64,000 nt of DNA from Paracoccus sp. N5. GTDB lineage: Bacteria > Pseudomonadota > Alphaproteobacteria > Rhodobacterales > Rhodobacteraceae. The notes below the pieces were generated by a model, which saw nothing but the letters and a program-made list of their open reading frames with translations, was not told the DNA's origin and searched no databases. The stretch is taken from contig NZ_AQUO01000002.1 in NCBI RefSeq assembly GCF_000371965.1, positions 760,001-824,000 of the forward strand, given 5' to 3'. Every line of letters begins with the position of its first letter. Position 1 is the stretch's first letter. Shown here in pieces: positions 8,199-16,052 of this stretch. Made by a program: the position numbers and the translations under genes.

Positions 8199-9844
8199 CG
8201 GAAGACATCGACGTGCTGATCCTCGGCGCCGGCATCAACGGCGCGGGCCTGTTCCGGGATCTTTGCGAACAGGGCGTGACCAGCGTGATCTCGGACAAGG
8301 GCGATTTCGGCGGCGGCACCTCGGCGGCGCCGTCGCGGCTGATCCATGGCGGCATCAAATACCTGGAAACCGGCGAGCTGGGGCTGGTCGCGCAATCGAC
8401 GCTGGAGCGCAACCTGCTGCTGAAGAACGCCCCGCATCTGGTGCGGCCGCTGCCCACGGTGATCCCGATCTTTTCCTGGCTCAAGGGCATCCCGGCGGCG
8501 CTGCGCACGCTGATGGGCTCGACCACGGCGCCGCGCAGCCGGGGCGCGGTGCTGATGAAGCTGGGCCTGGCCATGTATGATTTCTACGGCCGCCGCCACC
8601 GGGCGATGCCGCGCCACCAGCTCTGGTCGCGGGCGCGGGCGCTGCGCGAGATCCCGCCCCTGACCCCGCGCATCGTCGCCGCCGGGCAATATTACGACGC
8701 CACGGTGACGCAGCCCGAGCGGCTGGTCTGGGAGCTGATCGCCGACGGGCTGCGCGCCAACCCGGCCAGCCGCGCTTTGAACCACACGGCCATTGCCGGC
8801 ACGGACGGCGACCGCGTGACGCTGGACACGCCCGAGGGCCCGCTGGCCCTGCGCCCGCGCATCGTCGTCAATGCCGGCGGCCCCTGGATCGACCGGATCA
8901 ATGCCCAGCTTGGCCTGCCCTCGAAGCTGATCGGCGGCACCAAGGGCTCGCATATCCTGCTGGATCATCCCGAGCTGCTGGCGGCGCTGAACGGCCGCAT
9001 GATCTATTTCGAGGCCGACGACGGCCGCATCTGCCTGGTCTTCGACTATCTGGGCCGGGCGCTGGTCGGCTCGACCGACATCCGCGCCGAGGATCCCGAC
9101 AGCGTGACCTGCACGGAACCCGAGATCGACTATTTCCTTGCCGCGCTTGGCAGCCTGTTGCCCGGGTTGCGGTTCGACCGCAGCCAGATCGTCTATGCCT
9201 ATGCCGGCATCCGGCCGCTGCCGAATTCCGAGGGCGTGGCGCCGGGGCTGATCAGCCGCGACCACTCGGCCCCGGTGGCCGAGCCCGAGGGGGGCCGGCG
9301 CTGGCCCGTGGTCTCGCTGGTCGGGGGCAAATGGACCACCTTCCGCGGCTTTGCCGAGGAGATAACGGACAGCCTGCTCGCGCGGCTGGGCCGCGTGCGG
9401 CAGGTCTCGACCCGCGGCCTGCCGATTGGCGGCGGCCGCGACCTGCCAAGCGATGCGGCGGCGCGGCAGGACTGGATCGCCCGCGCCTGCGCCCAGACCG
9501 GCGCCGATCCGGCACGGGCGGCGGAACTCCTGGACCGCTATGGCAGCACTGCGCTGCCGATCCTCGCGGCCGAGGGCGCGCGGCCCGAGCGGCTGGCCGA
9601 TGCGCCGGGCTACAGCCTGGCGGAATTCGACTGGATGATCCGGCACGAGCAGGTCCGCAGCCTGGCCGATGTGGTGATGCGCCGCAGCGCCATCGCCGTC
9701 GCCGGCCGGCTCTCGGGCCGCGATCTGGACAGCATCGCCGCGCTTTGCGCCCGGGCGCTCGGCTGGGACGAGGCGCGCCGGGCGGCGGAGCTGGCCGCGA
9801 CCCGGCAGATGCTGACCGCGCGTCATCGCCTGCGCCTGGGCTGA
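8195..9844 (+). CDS. GlpD-like FAD-dependent polyol-phosphate dehydrogenase
   Basis: A 549-residue flavoprotein with the N-terminal dinucleotide motif ILGAGINGAG (about residues 8-17), followed by FGGGTSAAPSRLIHGGIKYL, the arrangement of aerobic glycerol-3-phosphate dehydrogenases. Further conserved parts are VVNAGGPWID, GTKGSHI, and SLVGGKWTTFR before a helical C-terminal cap domain, matching the usual length (500-550). It should pass electrons from a polyol phosphate to the quinone pool at the membrane. The ATG at 8195 overlaps the kinase stop, with GGAAG upstream. It is distinct from the eryB stump at the left edge, so the locus holds two such enzymes. True glycerol-3-phosphate dehydrogenase activity is the main alternative. 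Confidence 0.8.
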   Translation: MTEDIDVLILGAGINGAGLFRDLCEQGVTSVISDKGDFGGGTSAAPSRLIHGGIKYLETGELGLVAQSTLERNLLLKNAPHLVRPLPTVIPIFSWLKGIPAALRTLMGSTTAPRSRGAVLMKLGLAMYDFYGRRHRAMPRHQLWSRARALREIPPLTPRIVAAGQYYDATVTQPERLVWELIADGLRANPASRALNHTAIAGTDGDRVTLDTPEGPLALRPRIVVNAGGPWIDRINAQLGLPSKLIGGTKGSHILLDHPELLAALNGRMIYFEADDGRICLVFDYLGRALVGSTDIRAEDPDSVTCTEPEIDYFLAALGSLLPGLRFDRSQIVYAYAGIRPLPNSEGVAPGLISRDHSAPVAEPEGGRRWPVVSLVGGKWTTFRGFAEEITDSLLARLGRVRQVSTRGLPIGGGRDLPSDAAARQDWIARACAQTGADPARAAELLDRYGSTALPILAAEGARPERLADAPGYSLAEFDWMIRHEQVRSLADVVMRRSAIAVAGRLSGRDLDSIAALCARALGWDEARRAAELAATRQMLTARHRLRLG

Positions 9845-9887
9845 GCGGGGGGTTTTCCCGCGGCCCGCGCGATCCTATCTGCCAGGG

Positions 9888-10280
9888 ATGGACGAATTCG
9901 ACGCCCTCCTGCAGCGGCTTTCCCGGTCGCGGTTCCGCGCCCGCTTTCACCTTGGCGCGGCCGAGCGCGCCTATGCCGACAGCAAGGGCCGCGGTGCTAT
10001 CGCCCGCCATGCCGGCGATTTCATCGCCACGCGGCTGGCGCCGGCCGAGCCGCGCAATGACGGCCGGCAGACGCCGATGCGCGGTCATCCGGTCTTCCTG
10101 GCCCAGCATGCCACCGCCTGCTGCTGCCGGTCGTGCCTGGCGAAATGGCACGGCCTGCCGCCCGGCCGCGCGCTGACCCCGTCCGAACAGGCGCGGCTGG
10201 TCACGCTGCTGATGCGCTGGATCGACCACGAGATGGGCTATGCGCCGCCCCAAGCCAGGCATGACGGCAATCCGGCCTGA
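9888..10280 (+). CDS. DUF4186 family protein
   Basis: A 130-residue soluble protein with the strongly conserved DUF4186 core NDGRQTPMRGHPVFLAQHAT followed by a cysteine cluster (ACCCRSCLAKWHG) and an RWI-D-E segment near the C-terminus. The clustered cysteines and histidines suggest metal binding, but no function is established for the family. It follows the dehydrogenase gene in the same direction after 43 bases. The gap up to the IS element holds only the 3' half of a split leftward ORF. Confidence 0.75.
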   Translation: MDEFDALLQRLSRSRFRARFHLGAAERAYADSKGRGAIARHAGDFIATRLAPAEPRNDGRQTPMRGHPVFLAQHATACCCRSCLAKWHGLPPGRALTPSEQARLVTLLMRWIDHEMGYAPPQARHDGNPA

Positions 10281-10496
10281 CCGGTAGCTCTCTCCTGTTG
10301 GAGAAAAGCCGCCGCTTGGCCGGCAATGATAAACCACGGTCAACTTTTCCTGGCTGCCCGAGCTTCGCATGCCGCCCGAAATGCTTGATCCATAATTGCG
10401 GAAACGAGGGCGGTGTGAGCACCTCCCCGAAAATCGGACAGTGACGTAAGCTCTGATCTTCCGTCTGCTGGTCTCCAAGAACGAGGAGAACAGACG

Positions 10497-10790
10497 ATGT
10501 CGAAACGCAGGAACCATGACGCGGGCTTCAAGGCTCGCGTGGCGCTGGAAGCCGTGAAGGGCGAGCGCACCGTGTCGGAGCTGGCCGCGGAATACGGCGT
10601 GCATCCGACGATGATCCACCAGTGGAAGAAGGCGCTGCTCGAGGGGGCATCGGACATCTTCGAACGCGGCAGGAAGAAGAAGGCCGAGGTCGACGAGGAG
10701 ACGGTGCGATCGCTGCACGCCAAGATCGGAGAGCTGGCCGTCGCCAACGATTTTTTGTCACGAAAGCTCAAGCCCTGGACCGGCAGGTGA
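10497..10790 (+). CDS. IS3-family transposase OrfA (helix-turn-helix subunit)
   Basis: A 97-residue basic protein beginning MSKRRNHDAGFKARVALEAV, with a helix-turn-helix of the IS3 OrfA type (RTVSELAAEYGVHPTMIHQWKK) that binds the element ends, then a leucine-heptad region. A slippery heptamer T-TTT-TTG at 10751-10757 is in the correct phase to shift ribosomes by -1 into orfB, giving the OrfAB transposase that ends at 11641. Confidence 0.9.
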   Translation: MSKRRNHDAGFKARVALEAVKGERTVSELAAEYGVHPTMIHQWKKALLEGASDIFERGRKKKAEVDEETVRSLHAKIGELAVANDFLSRKLKPWTGR

Positions 10791-10798
10791 GGCGCGGG

Positions 10799-11641
10799 AT
10801 GATCGAACGCTCTCACCCCACGCTGTCGGTCGGGGCGCAATGCCGTCTGCTGTCGATCTCGCGGTCGTCGTTCTACTACGCACCGCAGGGCGAGACCGAG
10901 ATGAACCTGGCGCTCATGCGGCTGATCGACCGTCAGTTCCTGGAAACCCCCTTCTACGGCGTCCAGCAGATGACCTGGCACCTGCAGAACGAAGGGCACC
11001 CAGTGAACATGAAGCGCATCCGGCGGCTGATGCGGCTCATGCGTCTGATGCCGATCTACCAGAAGCCCAACACCAGCAAGCCTGCGAAGGGGCACAAGAC
11101 CTACCCCTATCTGCTGGGTGGCCTGCGGGTCGATCGGCACAACCATGCCTGGTGTGCCGACATCACCTATCTGCCGATGCGACGAGGCTTCCTCTACCTG
11201 GTCGCCATCATGGACTGGTTCACCCGCAAGGTGCTGGCCTGGCGCATCTCGAACACGCTCGAAGCCGACTTCTGCGTCGAGGCGCTGAACGAGGCGGTCC
11301 ACCGCTTCGGCCCGCCCGAGATCATGAACACCGATCAGGGCTCGCAGTTCACGTCCTTCGCCTGGACCGACCGGCTGAAACGGATCGGCACCCGGATCTC
11401 GATGGACGGCAAGGGCCGGTGTCTCGACAACATCTTCATCGAGCGCCTTTGGCGGTCCCTGAAGTATGAGTGCGTCTATCTGCACGCCTGGGAGACCGGC
11501 TCGCAGGCGAAGGCGGGCGTTGGCCGATGGATCACCTTCTACAACCACCAGCGGCCCCACGCCGCCCATGGCGGACAGCCGCCCGCCGTGGTCTACTTCA
11601 ACCAGATCGAAACCGATCAGCAGGGGCAGAGAGTAGCTTAA
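10799..11641 (+). CDS. IS3-family transposase OrfB (DDE integrase domain)
   Basis: This is the catalytic part of the transposase. It has an N-terminal helical segment (IERSHPTLSVGAQCRLL), then an rve-type integrase core with Asp in WCADITYLP, Asp in NTDQGSQFTS and Glu in FIERLWRSLKYE. These three residues form the DDE triad expected for an active enzyme. The frame is open from 10622. The ATG at 10799 is only one possible start; in most IS3 elements the functional product is the OrfAB fusion made by -1 frameshifting at 10751-10757. No stop or frame break interrupts it. Confidence 0.9.
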   Translation: MIERSHPTLSVGAQCRLLSISRSSFYYAPQGETEMNLALMRLIDRQFLETPFYGVQQMTWHLQNEGHPVNMKRIRRLMRLMRLMPIYQKPNTSKPAKGHKTYPYLLGGLRVDRHNHAWCADITYLPMRRGFLYLVAIMDWFTRKVLAWRISNTLEADFCVEALNEAVHRFGPPEIMNTDQGSQFTSFAWTDRLKRIGTRISMDGKGRCLDNIFIERLWRSLKYECVYLHAWETGSQAKAGVGRWITFYNHQRPHAAHGGQPPAVVYFNQIETDQQGQRVA

Positions 11642-11723
11642 ATCATCCCGGAAACTGTCCAAGAGATGGGGAGTAGCTCAGTGAAGCGTGACCTCTTCTG
11701 CCGCATGGCTCCCGGCCCGCTTC

Positions 11724-12389
11724 TCATTGTCGCAATGCCGTTACCTCGTCGAGCGTGGCCGAGCCGCCGCCCGCGAGCACCAGCCTTGCTCCGTCCGTCG
11801 TCATCTCGGCGCCTGTCACGCGGGTGTAGGCCTCGACTTCCTTGGTTTCGACGATCGTGCCATCTTTCGAACCTTCGATGCGGAAGCTGTACAATCCTTC
11901 GGGCAAAAGATCGCCATTGGCGCGCTTGCCTTGCCAATCGACCTCGCCCGAGCCGGTGCCGATGCTTTCACGCAGAACTTCATTCCCCTGCGCATCCAGG
12001 GTGACAAGCTCGATCTTGTCCACATCCGCCACGCTCTCGATTTGCAACGTCATCGGAGATTGATCGAACCAGACCGGCGCGCTGGTGCGGACCTCGCGGC
12101 CGATCCAGCCGGACAACTGGCCCAAGGCGCCGCCGCTGGTCCCCTCGAGCAACTGACTGAGCAACTGGTTGGTCTGAACCTGCTGCTCGACCCCCGAGAA
12201 GGTTGCCAGTTGCACCGCGAATTCCGTTCCCTCCATCGGGTTGAGCGGATCCTGGTTCTTGATCTGGGTCGTCAGCATCTTGAGGAAGGTTTCGAACTCG
12301 CTGTTCGTCCCGCTGCTTTCGGATGCGGTGCCCGTGCTGTTCTGGCTGCTGGAGTAGCCCACGCCTGTTGCCGCCGATATGCTTGCCAT
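11724..12389 (-). CDS. flgD: FlgD, flagellar hook-cap (hook assembly scaffold) protein
   Basis: A 221-residue protein with the FlgD N-terminal signature FLKMLTTQIKNQDPLNPMEGTEF (about residues 35-57, quoted in part: TTQIKNQDPLNPMEGTEF). This is followed by a QLATFSGVEQQVQTNQLL segment and a beta-rich C-terminal half containing GEVDWQGKRANGDLLPEGLY. It caps the growing hook to allow hook-subunit polymerisation and is exported through the flagellar type III apparatus. It lies 9 bases downstream of fliK in the same direction. Its own downstream neighbour was the small ORF interrupted by the IS, so polar effects of the insertion stop there. Confidence 0.93.
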   Translation of the reverse strand: MASISAATGVGYSSSQNSTGTASESSGTNSEFETFLKMLTTQIKNQDPLNPMEGTEFAVQLATFSGVEQQVQTNQLLSQLLEGTSGGALGQLSGWIGREVRTSAPVWFDQSPMTLQIESVADVDKIELVTLDAQGNEVLRESIGTGSGEVDWQGKRANGDLLPEGLYSFRIEGSKDGTIVETKEVEAYTRVTGAEMTTDGARLVLAGGGSATLDEVTALRQ

Positions 12390-12398
12390 CTTCTGATC

Positions 12399-13526
12399 CT
12401 AGATTCTGATGTCGATTCGCCGATCCGCGATCGGCCGAGGTCTTGCCGGCACAACTTGCTCGGCGAGAATGTTGTTTAGATCGCGCTGGCCGGAGCCGCG
12501 CAGGTCGCGCACGAAATTGCTGCGGTCACGGCCTTCGTTCCCGCCCGAGAACGAGATGTCCGCTCCGAAAATGCCGGCATTGCGCAGTTCCTTGTCCAGC
12601 GTCTCCGCGTTGCGGCGCAAGAGATCAAAGGTCTCGGGGCGATCGGCGAAAACGGTCACGGCGGGCTTTTCGCCGGATGCGATCACCAGCCGGACCTTGC
12701 CCAACTCCTCGGGAGAAAGCGCGATCTCGACCACACCCTCCGCGCCTTCGGAAAGCTTCTCGCCCAGTTGCCGCAACAGGTGCCGCGGCTCGGTGGGAAC
12801 CTGCGCGCGCATGCTGCCGTGGGCTTCCGGCGGTGCAGCTGCGGCCTTGCCCTCATGCATGGAAATCGCCACGGTTGTCTGGTCCGGCAGGTCGAATGAC
12901 GCCGTCTTGTCAGGCTTGTCACCAGTTTGATTCACTGCCGGCTTTTCCGGCTGCGGCGCCTTGGCATCCACGGCTGGGCTCGCTTCACGTGGAGGCACCG
13001 GGTCGGCATATGATGCTGACACCGACTGGCTCGGCGCACTTTCACGGATTGTCGCTGTCGGTGCAGGCAATAGCTCTTGGGCGTCGGCTGATTCGTCTGG
13101 GCTGCTTTGGGCGACGGCGGCCGCTTGCATTGAAGCAGGCACCTGCCCTTCCTGACCAGCTGCGCCCAAGGACGTGCTCGGCAGCACGACATCCGTCCCG
13201 CCTCCGGTAACGACAGGAGGCGTTGCGCGTTCAACCGTGAGCGTGACGCCCTGTATCTCTTCTTCCGCGGGAAGAATCGCCGCATCGAGCGACGGTGAGA
13301 CAAGGAGCGGCGCCTCGGGAACCGTGTCGAGTTCCGCCTGGTCTTCCGGATCCTGCGTTTCATCAATATCTTCGCTGTTCTCCTCCGCCGCGACATCTTC
13401 CTCCGCGACAGCCGTTTCCTCGAAAAGCGCCGCAAACGCGGAAGCACCCGAATCTTTGCCGCGCTCGGTCATGACCGGCGCCTGCCCCGGCGCCACAGCG
13501 CAGCCTTGCAAGCTCATGATTTCCAT
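12399..13526 (-). CDS. fliK: FliK, flagellar hook-length control protein
   Basis: A 375-residue protein with a long low-complexity acidic, Ser/Pro/Ala-rich N-terminal part and a compact C-terminal domain. The latter contains VEIALSPEELGKVRLVI near residues 260-276, the substrate-specificity-switch domain of FliK. FliK measures hook length and makes the export apparatus switch to filament-type substrates. The start is ambiguous between 13526 and the ATG three codons later. It diverges from the rod-binding-protein gene across about 120 bases. Confidence 0.85.
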   Translation of the reverse strand: MEIMSLQGCAVAPGQAPVMTERGKDSGASAFAALFEETAVAEEDVAAEENSEDIDETQDPEDQAELDTVPEAPLLVSPSLDAAILPAEEEIQGVTLTVERATPPVVTGGGTDVVLPSTSLGAAGQEGQVPASMQAAAVAQSSPDESADAQELLPAPTATIRESAPSQSVSASYADPVPPREASPAVDAKAPQPEKPAVNQTGDKPDKTASFDLPDQTTVAISMHEGKAAAAPPEAHGSMRAQVPTEPRHLLRQLGEKLSEGAEGVVEIALSPEELGKVRLVIASGEKPAVTVFADRPETFDLLRRNAETLDKELRNAGIFGADISFSGGNEGRDRSNFVRDLRGSGQRDLNNILAEQVVPARPRPIADRRIDIRI

Positions 13527-13648
13527 CCGCAGGCAACCTTTCCCAGCCGAACCGACTTGCGCGACATTGGCACAGGGTGATTACCAAATATTTACCGATC
13601 CCCCGTAAAGTCTTAGCTGTCGAAACTTTTATTCATCAGGAGGCTTTC

Positions 13649-13897
13649 TTGGATGTCAGCCCTATAGCCAGGATCAGCCAGCCGCCGCTGAAGAACGCGC
13701 GCGGCATGGCGGATGGCCTGGAGCAAGCGTTCCTTTCGGAAATGTTGAAATCCGCCGGCCCGCGCGAAGCCAGTGGCGAATTCGGCGGCGGCATAGGCGA
13801 ATCGCAATTCGCGAGTATGCTGAATGACGCTTATGCGCAGGCAATCAGCGAACGCATCGACCTGAAGCTCATCCCCGGTGATGGAGGCGGGAAATGA
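13649..13897 (+). CDS. Rod-binding protein (CheL / FlgJ N-terminal domain type)
   Basis: An 82-residue protein consisting of a single rod-binding domain: GLEQAFLSEMLKSAGPR followed by a glycine-rich loop and a QFASMLNDAYAQAISER helix, equivalent to the N-terminal domain of FlgJ without the muramidase. It likely helps assemble the flagellar rod in the periplasm. There is no suitable ATG; the TTG at 13649 is preceded by a perfect AGGAGG five bases away and gives the length expected for these stand-alone proteins. Its stop overlaps the next start by ATGA. Confidence 0.82.
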   Translation: MDVSPIARISQPPLKNARGMADGLEQAFLSEMLKSAGPREASGEFGGGIGESQFASMLNDAYAQAISERIDLKLIPGDGGGK

Positions 13898-14208
13898 CCG
13901 AAGCACTGGCCTTTCTTGAACAGGCAAGGCGGCACCTGCTCGCCTCTGAACCGGACATCGCCCTTGAAAGGATAAAGGAATTCGAACAATCGCTGCTGGC
14001 TGGACAGGTCCGCAAGGACAGCGTGAATGCCTGTTCGCAGGCGCTGCTCGCCGTCCGGGCATTGGCCGATGCGGCGCGCGAGGGGGTTGCGGCCGCCCAA
14101 CGCCAGCTCGCCGAGATATCGGCCCTGTCGCGCAAGCTTGATACCTATGATCGCGAGGGCCGGCGTATCGGCAGTCCGGTCGCGCAACCGCGGGAGAAAC
14201 GATTTTGA
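13894..14208 (+). CDS. FlgN-like flagellar export chaperone (tentative)
   Basis: A 104-residue, largely helical, charged protein translationally coupled (ATGA at 13894-13897) to the rod-binding gene. Its size, helical make-up and location between rod and filament genes fit a FlgN-type chaperone for hook-filament junction proteins, as annotated at this position in related Rhodobacterales. No diagnostic motif is visible, so the assignment rests on context. The 166-base gap to the flagellin gene shows no promoter that I can name. Confidence 0.5.
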   Translation: MTEALAFLEQARRHLLASEPDIALERIKEFEQSLLAGQVRKDSVNACSQALLAVRALADAAREGVAAAQRQLAEISALSRKLDTYDREGRRIGSPVAQPREKRF

Positions 14209-14374
14209 ATAAACTTGTTCCGACATTCGAATTGAAACGATGGCGGAATTCAGGATTTATTCATTCCAGACGGATACACCGGACAACGTGATGCAGATCA
14301 CCGGGTCCGTCCCGCAGGTCAGAAGGCCGAACCTTGTAAACATGGGTAAAACAGCCCAATGAACGGAGATAAAA

Positions 14375-15217
14375 ATGTCCAGCATTCTGACCAACAACAG
14401 CGCGATGGTGGCCCTTCAGACCCTGAAAGGCATCAACTCGAACCTGGCCAAGACCCAGGATGAGATCTCGACCGGCAAGAAGGTCGCCAACGCGCAGGAC
14501 AACGCCGCCGTCTGGTCGATTTCGAAAGTGATGGAAAGCGACCAGAGCGTATTCAAGACCATTCAGAGCAACCTGAACCTGGCCGAAGCCGTCGTCACGA
14601 CTGGCCGTGACGGTGCGGAACAGGTCGAAAAGCTTCTGAATGAAATGCGTTCTCTGGCCAGCGGCGCCGGCAGCGATGCCAGCGATTTTGCGACGATGAA
14701 CAGCCAGATCGTCGCAAAGAAGGACCAGATCACCGCAATCGTGAACGCCAGCCAGTTGAACGGTGTCAACCTGCTGAAGACCAACCCCTTGGGCACCGCG
14801 ACGGAGTTCTCGGTTCTGGCCTCGCTGGATCGCGAGTCCGGCACCGTAGGGACCACGGCGGTGTCCATCACCGTGGCCTCGGTCGACTTTGAAGCAGACA
14901 TCGTCGGGGCGACCATCACGACGATTACCGACAGCGCTACCGCCATCGCGGCGATCGGTGATATCGAGGACCTTCTCGACATCGCCAAAACCGGCGCTGC
15001 CGATCTGGGCACCGCCGCCAAGCGGATCAATGACCAGTCGAACTTCGTCTCGAAACTGGCCGATAACTTGGCGGCTGGTTCGGGTGCACTGGTCGACGCC
15101 GACATGGAAGAAGCCTCAGCAAGGCTGCAGGCGCTTCAGACCCAGCAGCAGTTGGGTGTGCAGGCCTTGTCGATCGCCAACCAAGCGCCGCAGACCATCC
15201 TGTCGCTGTTCCGCTGA
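14375..15217 (+). CDS. fliC: Flagellin
   Basis: A 280-residue flagellin with the conserved N-terminal D0/D1 region (SSILTNNSAMVALQTLKGIN, then STGKKVANAQDNAAVWSIS) and the C-terminal D1/D0 region ending GVQALSIANQAPQTILSLFR. The central variable part is short, as in other alphaproteobacterial flagellins. The ATG at 14375 is preceded by GGAGAT. It is followed by a perfect hairpin and then flaF and flbT, the classic alphaproteobacterial arrangement for post-transcriptional control of flagellin. Confidence 0.95.
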   Translation: MSSILTNNSAMVALQTLKGINSNLAKTQDEISTGKKVANAQDNAAVWSISKVMESDQSVFKTIQSNLNLAEAVVTTGRDGAEQVEKLLNEMRSLASGAGSDASDFATMNSQIVAKKDQITAIVNASQLNGVNLLKTNPLGTATEFSVLASLDRESGTVGTTAVSITVASVDFEADIVGATITTITDSATAIAAIGDIEDLLDIAKTGAADLGTAAKRINDQSNFVSKLADNLAAGSGALVDADMEEASARLQALQTQQQLGVQALSIANQAPQTILSLFR

Positions 15218-15225
15218 TCTTGAAA

Positions 15226-15247
15226 GGGGCGCCCTCTCGGGCGCCCC
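15226..15247 (+). terminator. Hairpin after flagellin
   Basis: A perfect 9-bp GC stem (15226-15234 with 15239-15247) around a 4-base TCTC loop, 8 bases after the flagellin stop. No T-run follows, so it may act as a partial terminator or 3' message stabiliser that separates highly expressed flagellin from flaF-flbT. Confidence 0.6.
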
Positions 15248-15282
15248 TCGACCTGCCAAAGACCTAGAATGGGGGATCAAAC

Positions 15283-15651
15283 GTGACTTTCGTCTCACTG
15301 AAAAGTCAACCTGCAAAATTCGGATCGCAGCATATTCAAACAGCGCGCGACCAGGAATACCTGGCATTTTCGCGTATCACTCGCCAATTGCAACAGGCCA
15401 TCGACAGCGGCGATCGTCACGCAATGATCCAGGCAGCCTATGGGAACAATCAACTCTGGACCGTTCTGGCCGCCGATTTGGCTCAGCCCACCAATGCCTT
15501 GCCGGAGCAAGTCAAGGCAGGGTTGCTCTCGCTGGCGATATTTTCCATCAAGCGCGGACAGAAGGTGCTCTCGGAAAATGCATCGGCCGAACCGCTGATC
15601 GAAATCAACCTGAAGATCATGAAAGGCTTGCGCGGCGAGGTTCAGCCGTGA
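15283..15651 (+). CDS. flaF: FlaF, flagellin synthesis regulator
   Basis: A 122-residue protein starting with GTG at 15283 after GGGGGAT. The sequence AFSRITRQLQQAI, NNQLWTVLAADL and AIFSIKRGQKVL are characteristic of FlaF. In Caulobacter and relatives FlaF is needed for flagellin translation and secretion and works opposite FlbT. Its stop overlaps the flbT GTG start. Confidence 0.88.
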   Translation: MTFVSLKSQPAKFGSQHIQTARDQEYLAFSRITRQLQQAIDSGDRHAMIQAAYGNNQLWTVLAADLAQPTNALPEQVKAGLLSLAIFSIKRGQKVLSENASAEPLIEINLKIMKGLRGEVQP

Positions 15652-16052
15652 CCGGGCTCATCCTGAAACTCGCTCCGAACGAGCGCGTCTTGATCAATGG
15701 CGCCGTTATCGAGAACGGCGAGAAGCGTGCAAAGATCTCGATCCGCACCCCCAATGCGAATGTCCTGCGCCTCAAGGATGCAATCCACCCGGACGAGGTG
15801 AACTCGCCTGTCTCACGCCTGTGCTACATCTGTCAGCTCGTCCTCAGCGGCGATGCGGATCGTGACGAAGGCCATCGGCAACTGCTGCTCGGTATCGAGC
15901 AGCTCTCGCATGTCTTTACCGATCCGGACAGCAGATCTGTCCTCGCCATGGCCACCGAGGCCACAGCGGAGCAGGATTACTACCGCACGCTCAAGCACAT
16001 ACGGGCCCTACTCTCGCGTGAGAAGCGTCTCCTGGCGGTGTATAGGTCATGA
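15648..16052 (+). CDS. flbT: FlbT, flagellin mRNA post-transcriptional repressor
   Basis: A 134-residue protein matching FlbT: LILKLAPNERVLINGAVIEN at the N-terminus and a helical C-terminal half with CYICQLVLSGD. FlbT binds the flagellin message leader and links flagellin output to hook completion. The GTG at 15648 overlaps the flaF stop (GTGA), and the 3' end overlaps the DUF1217 start (ATGA), so flaF-flbT-DUF1217 form one coupled unit. Confidence 0.88.
   Translation: MTGLILKLAPNERVLINGAVIENGEKRAKISIRTPNANVLRLKDAIHPDEVNSPVSRLCYICQLVLSGDADRDEGHRQLLLGIEQLSHVFTDPDSRSVLAMATEATAEQDYYRTLKHIRALLSREKRLLAVYRS

Larger units (their letters stand above)
10416..11680 (+). mobile_element. Complete IS3-family insertion sequence
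   Basis: A 1265-bp element bounded by imperfect 27-bp terminal inverted repeats (10416-10442 and 11654-11680). The repeats share TGAGC at the tips, a CTCCCC block and a GGACAGT block. The ends are TG...CA, as usual for IS3 elements, and a 3-bp target duplication GTG lies at 10413-10415 and 11681-11683. Inside are overlapping orfA and orfB in relative -1 frame. Intact ends, intact frames and a visible duplication suggest a fairly recent insertion. Confidence 0.93.
10340..11706 (-). pseudogene. Small leftward ORF split by the IS element
   Basis: If the IS and one copy of the GTG target duplication are removed, the flanks rejoin into a 33-codon ORF. It starts at the ATG at 11706, 17 bases after the flgD stop. 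It reads from 11706 to 11681, then from 10412 to 10340, ending in TGA. The restored peptide has 32 residues, is basic, and contains EARAARKS at its C-terminus. I do not recognise it. Its position makes it the gene immediately downstream of flgD before the insertion, or else a chance frame. Confidence 0.4.
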
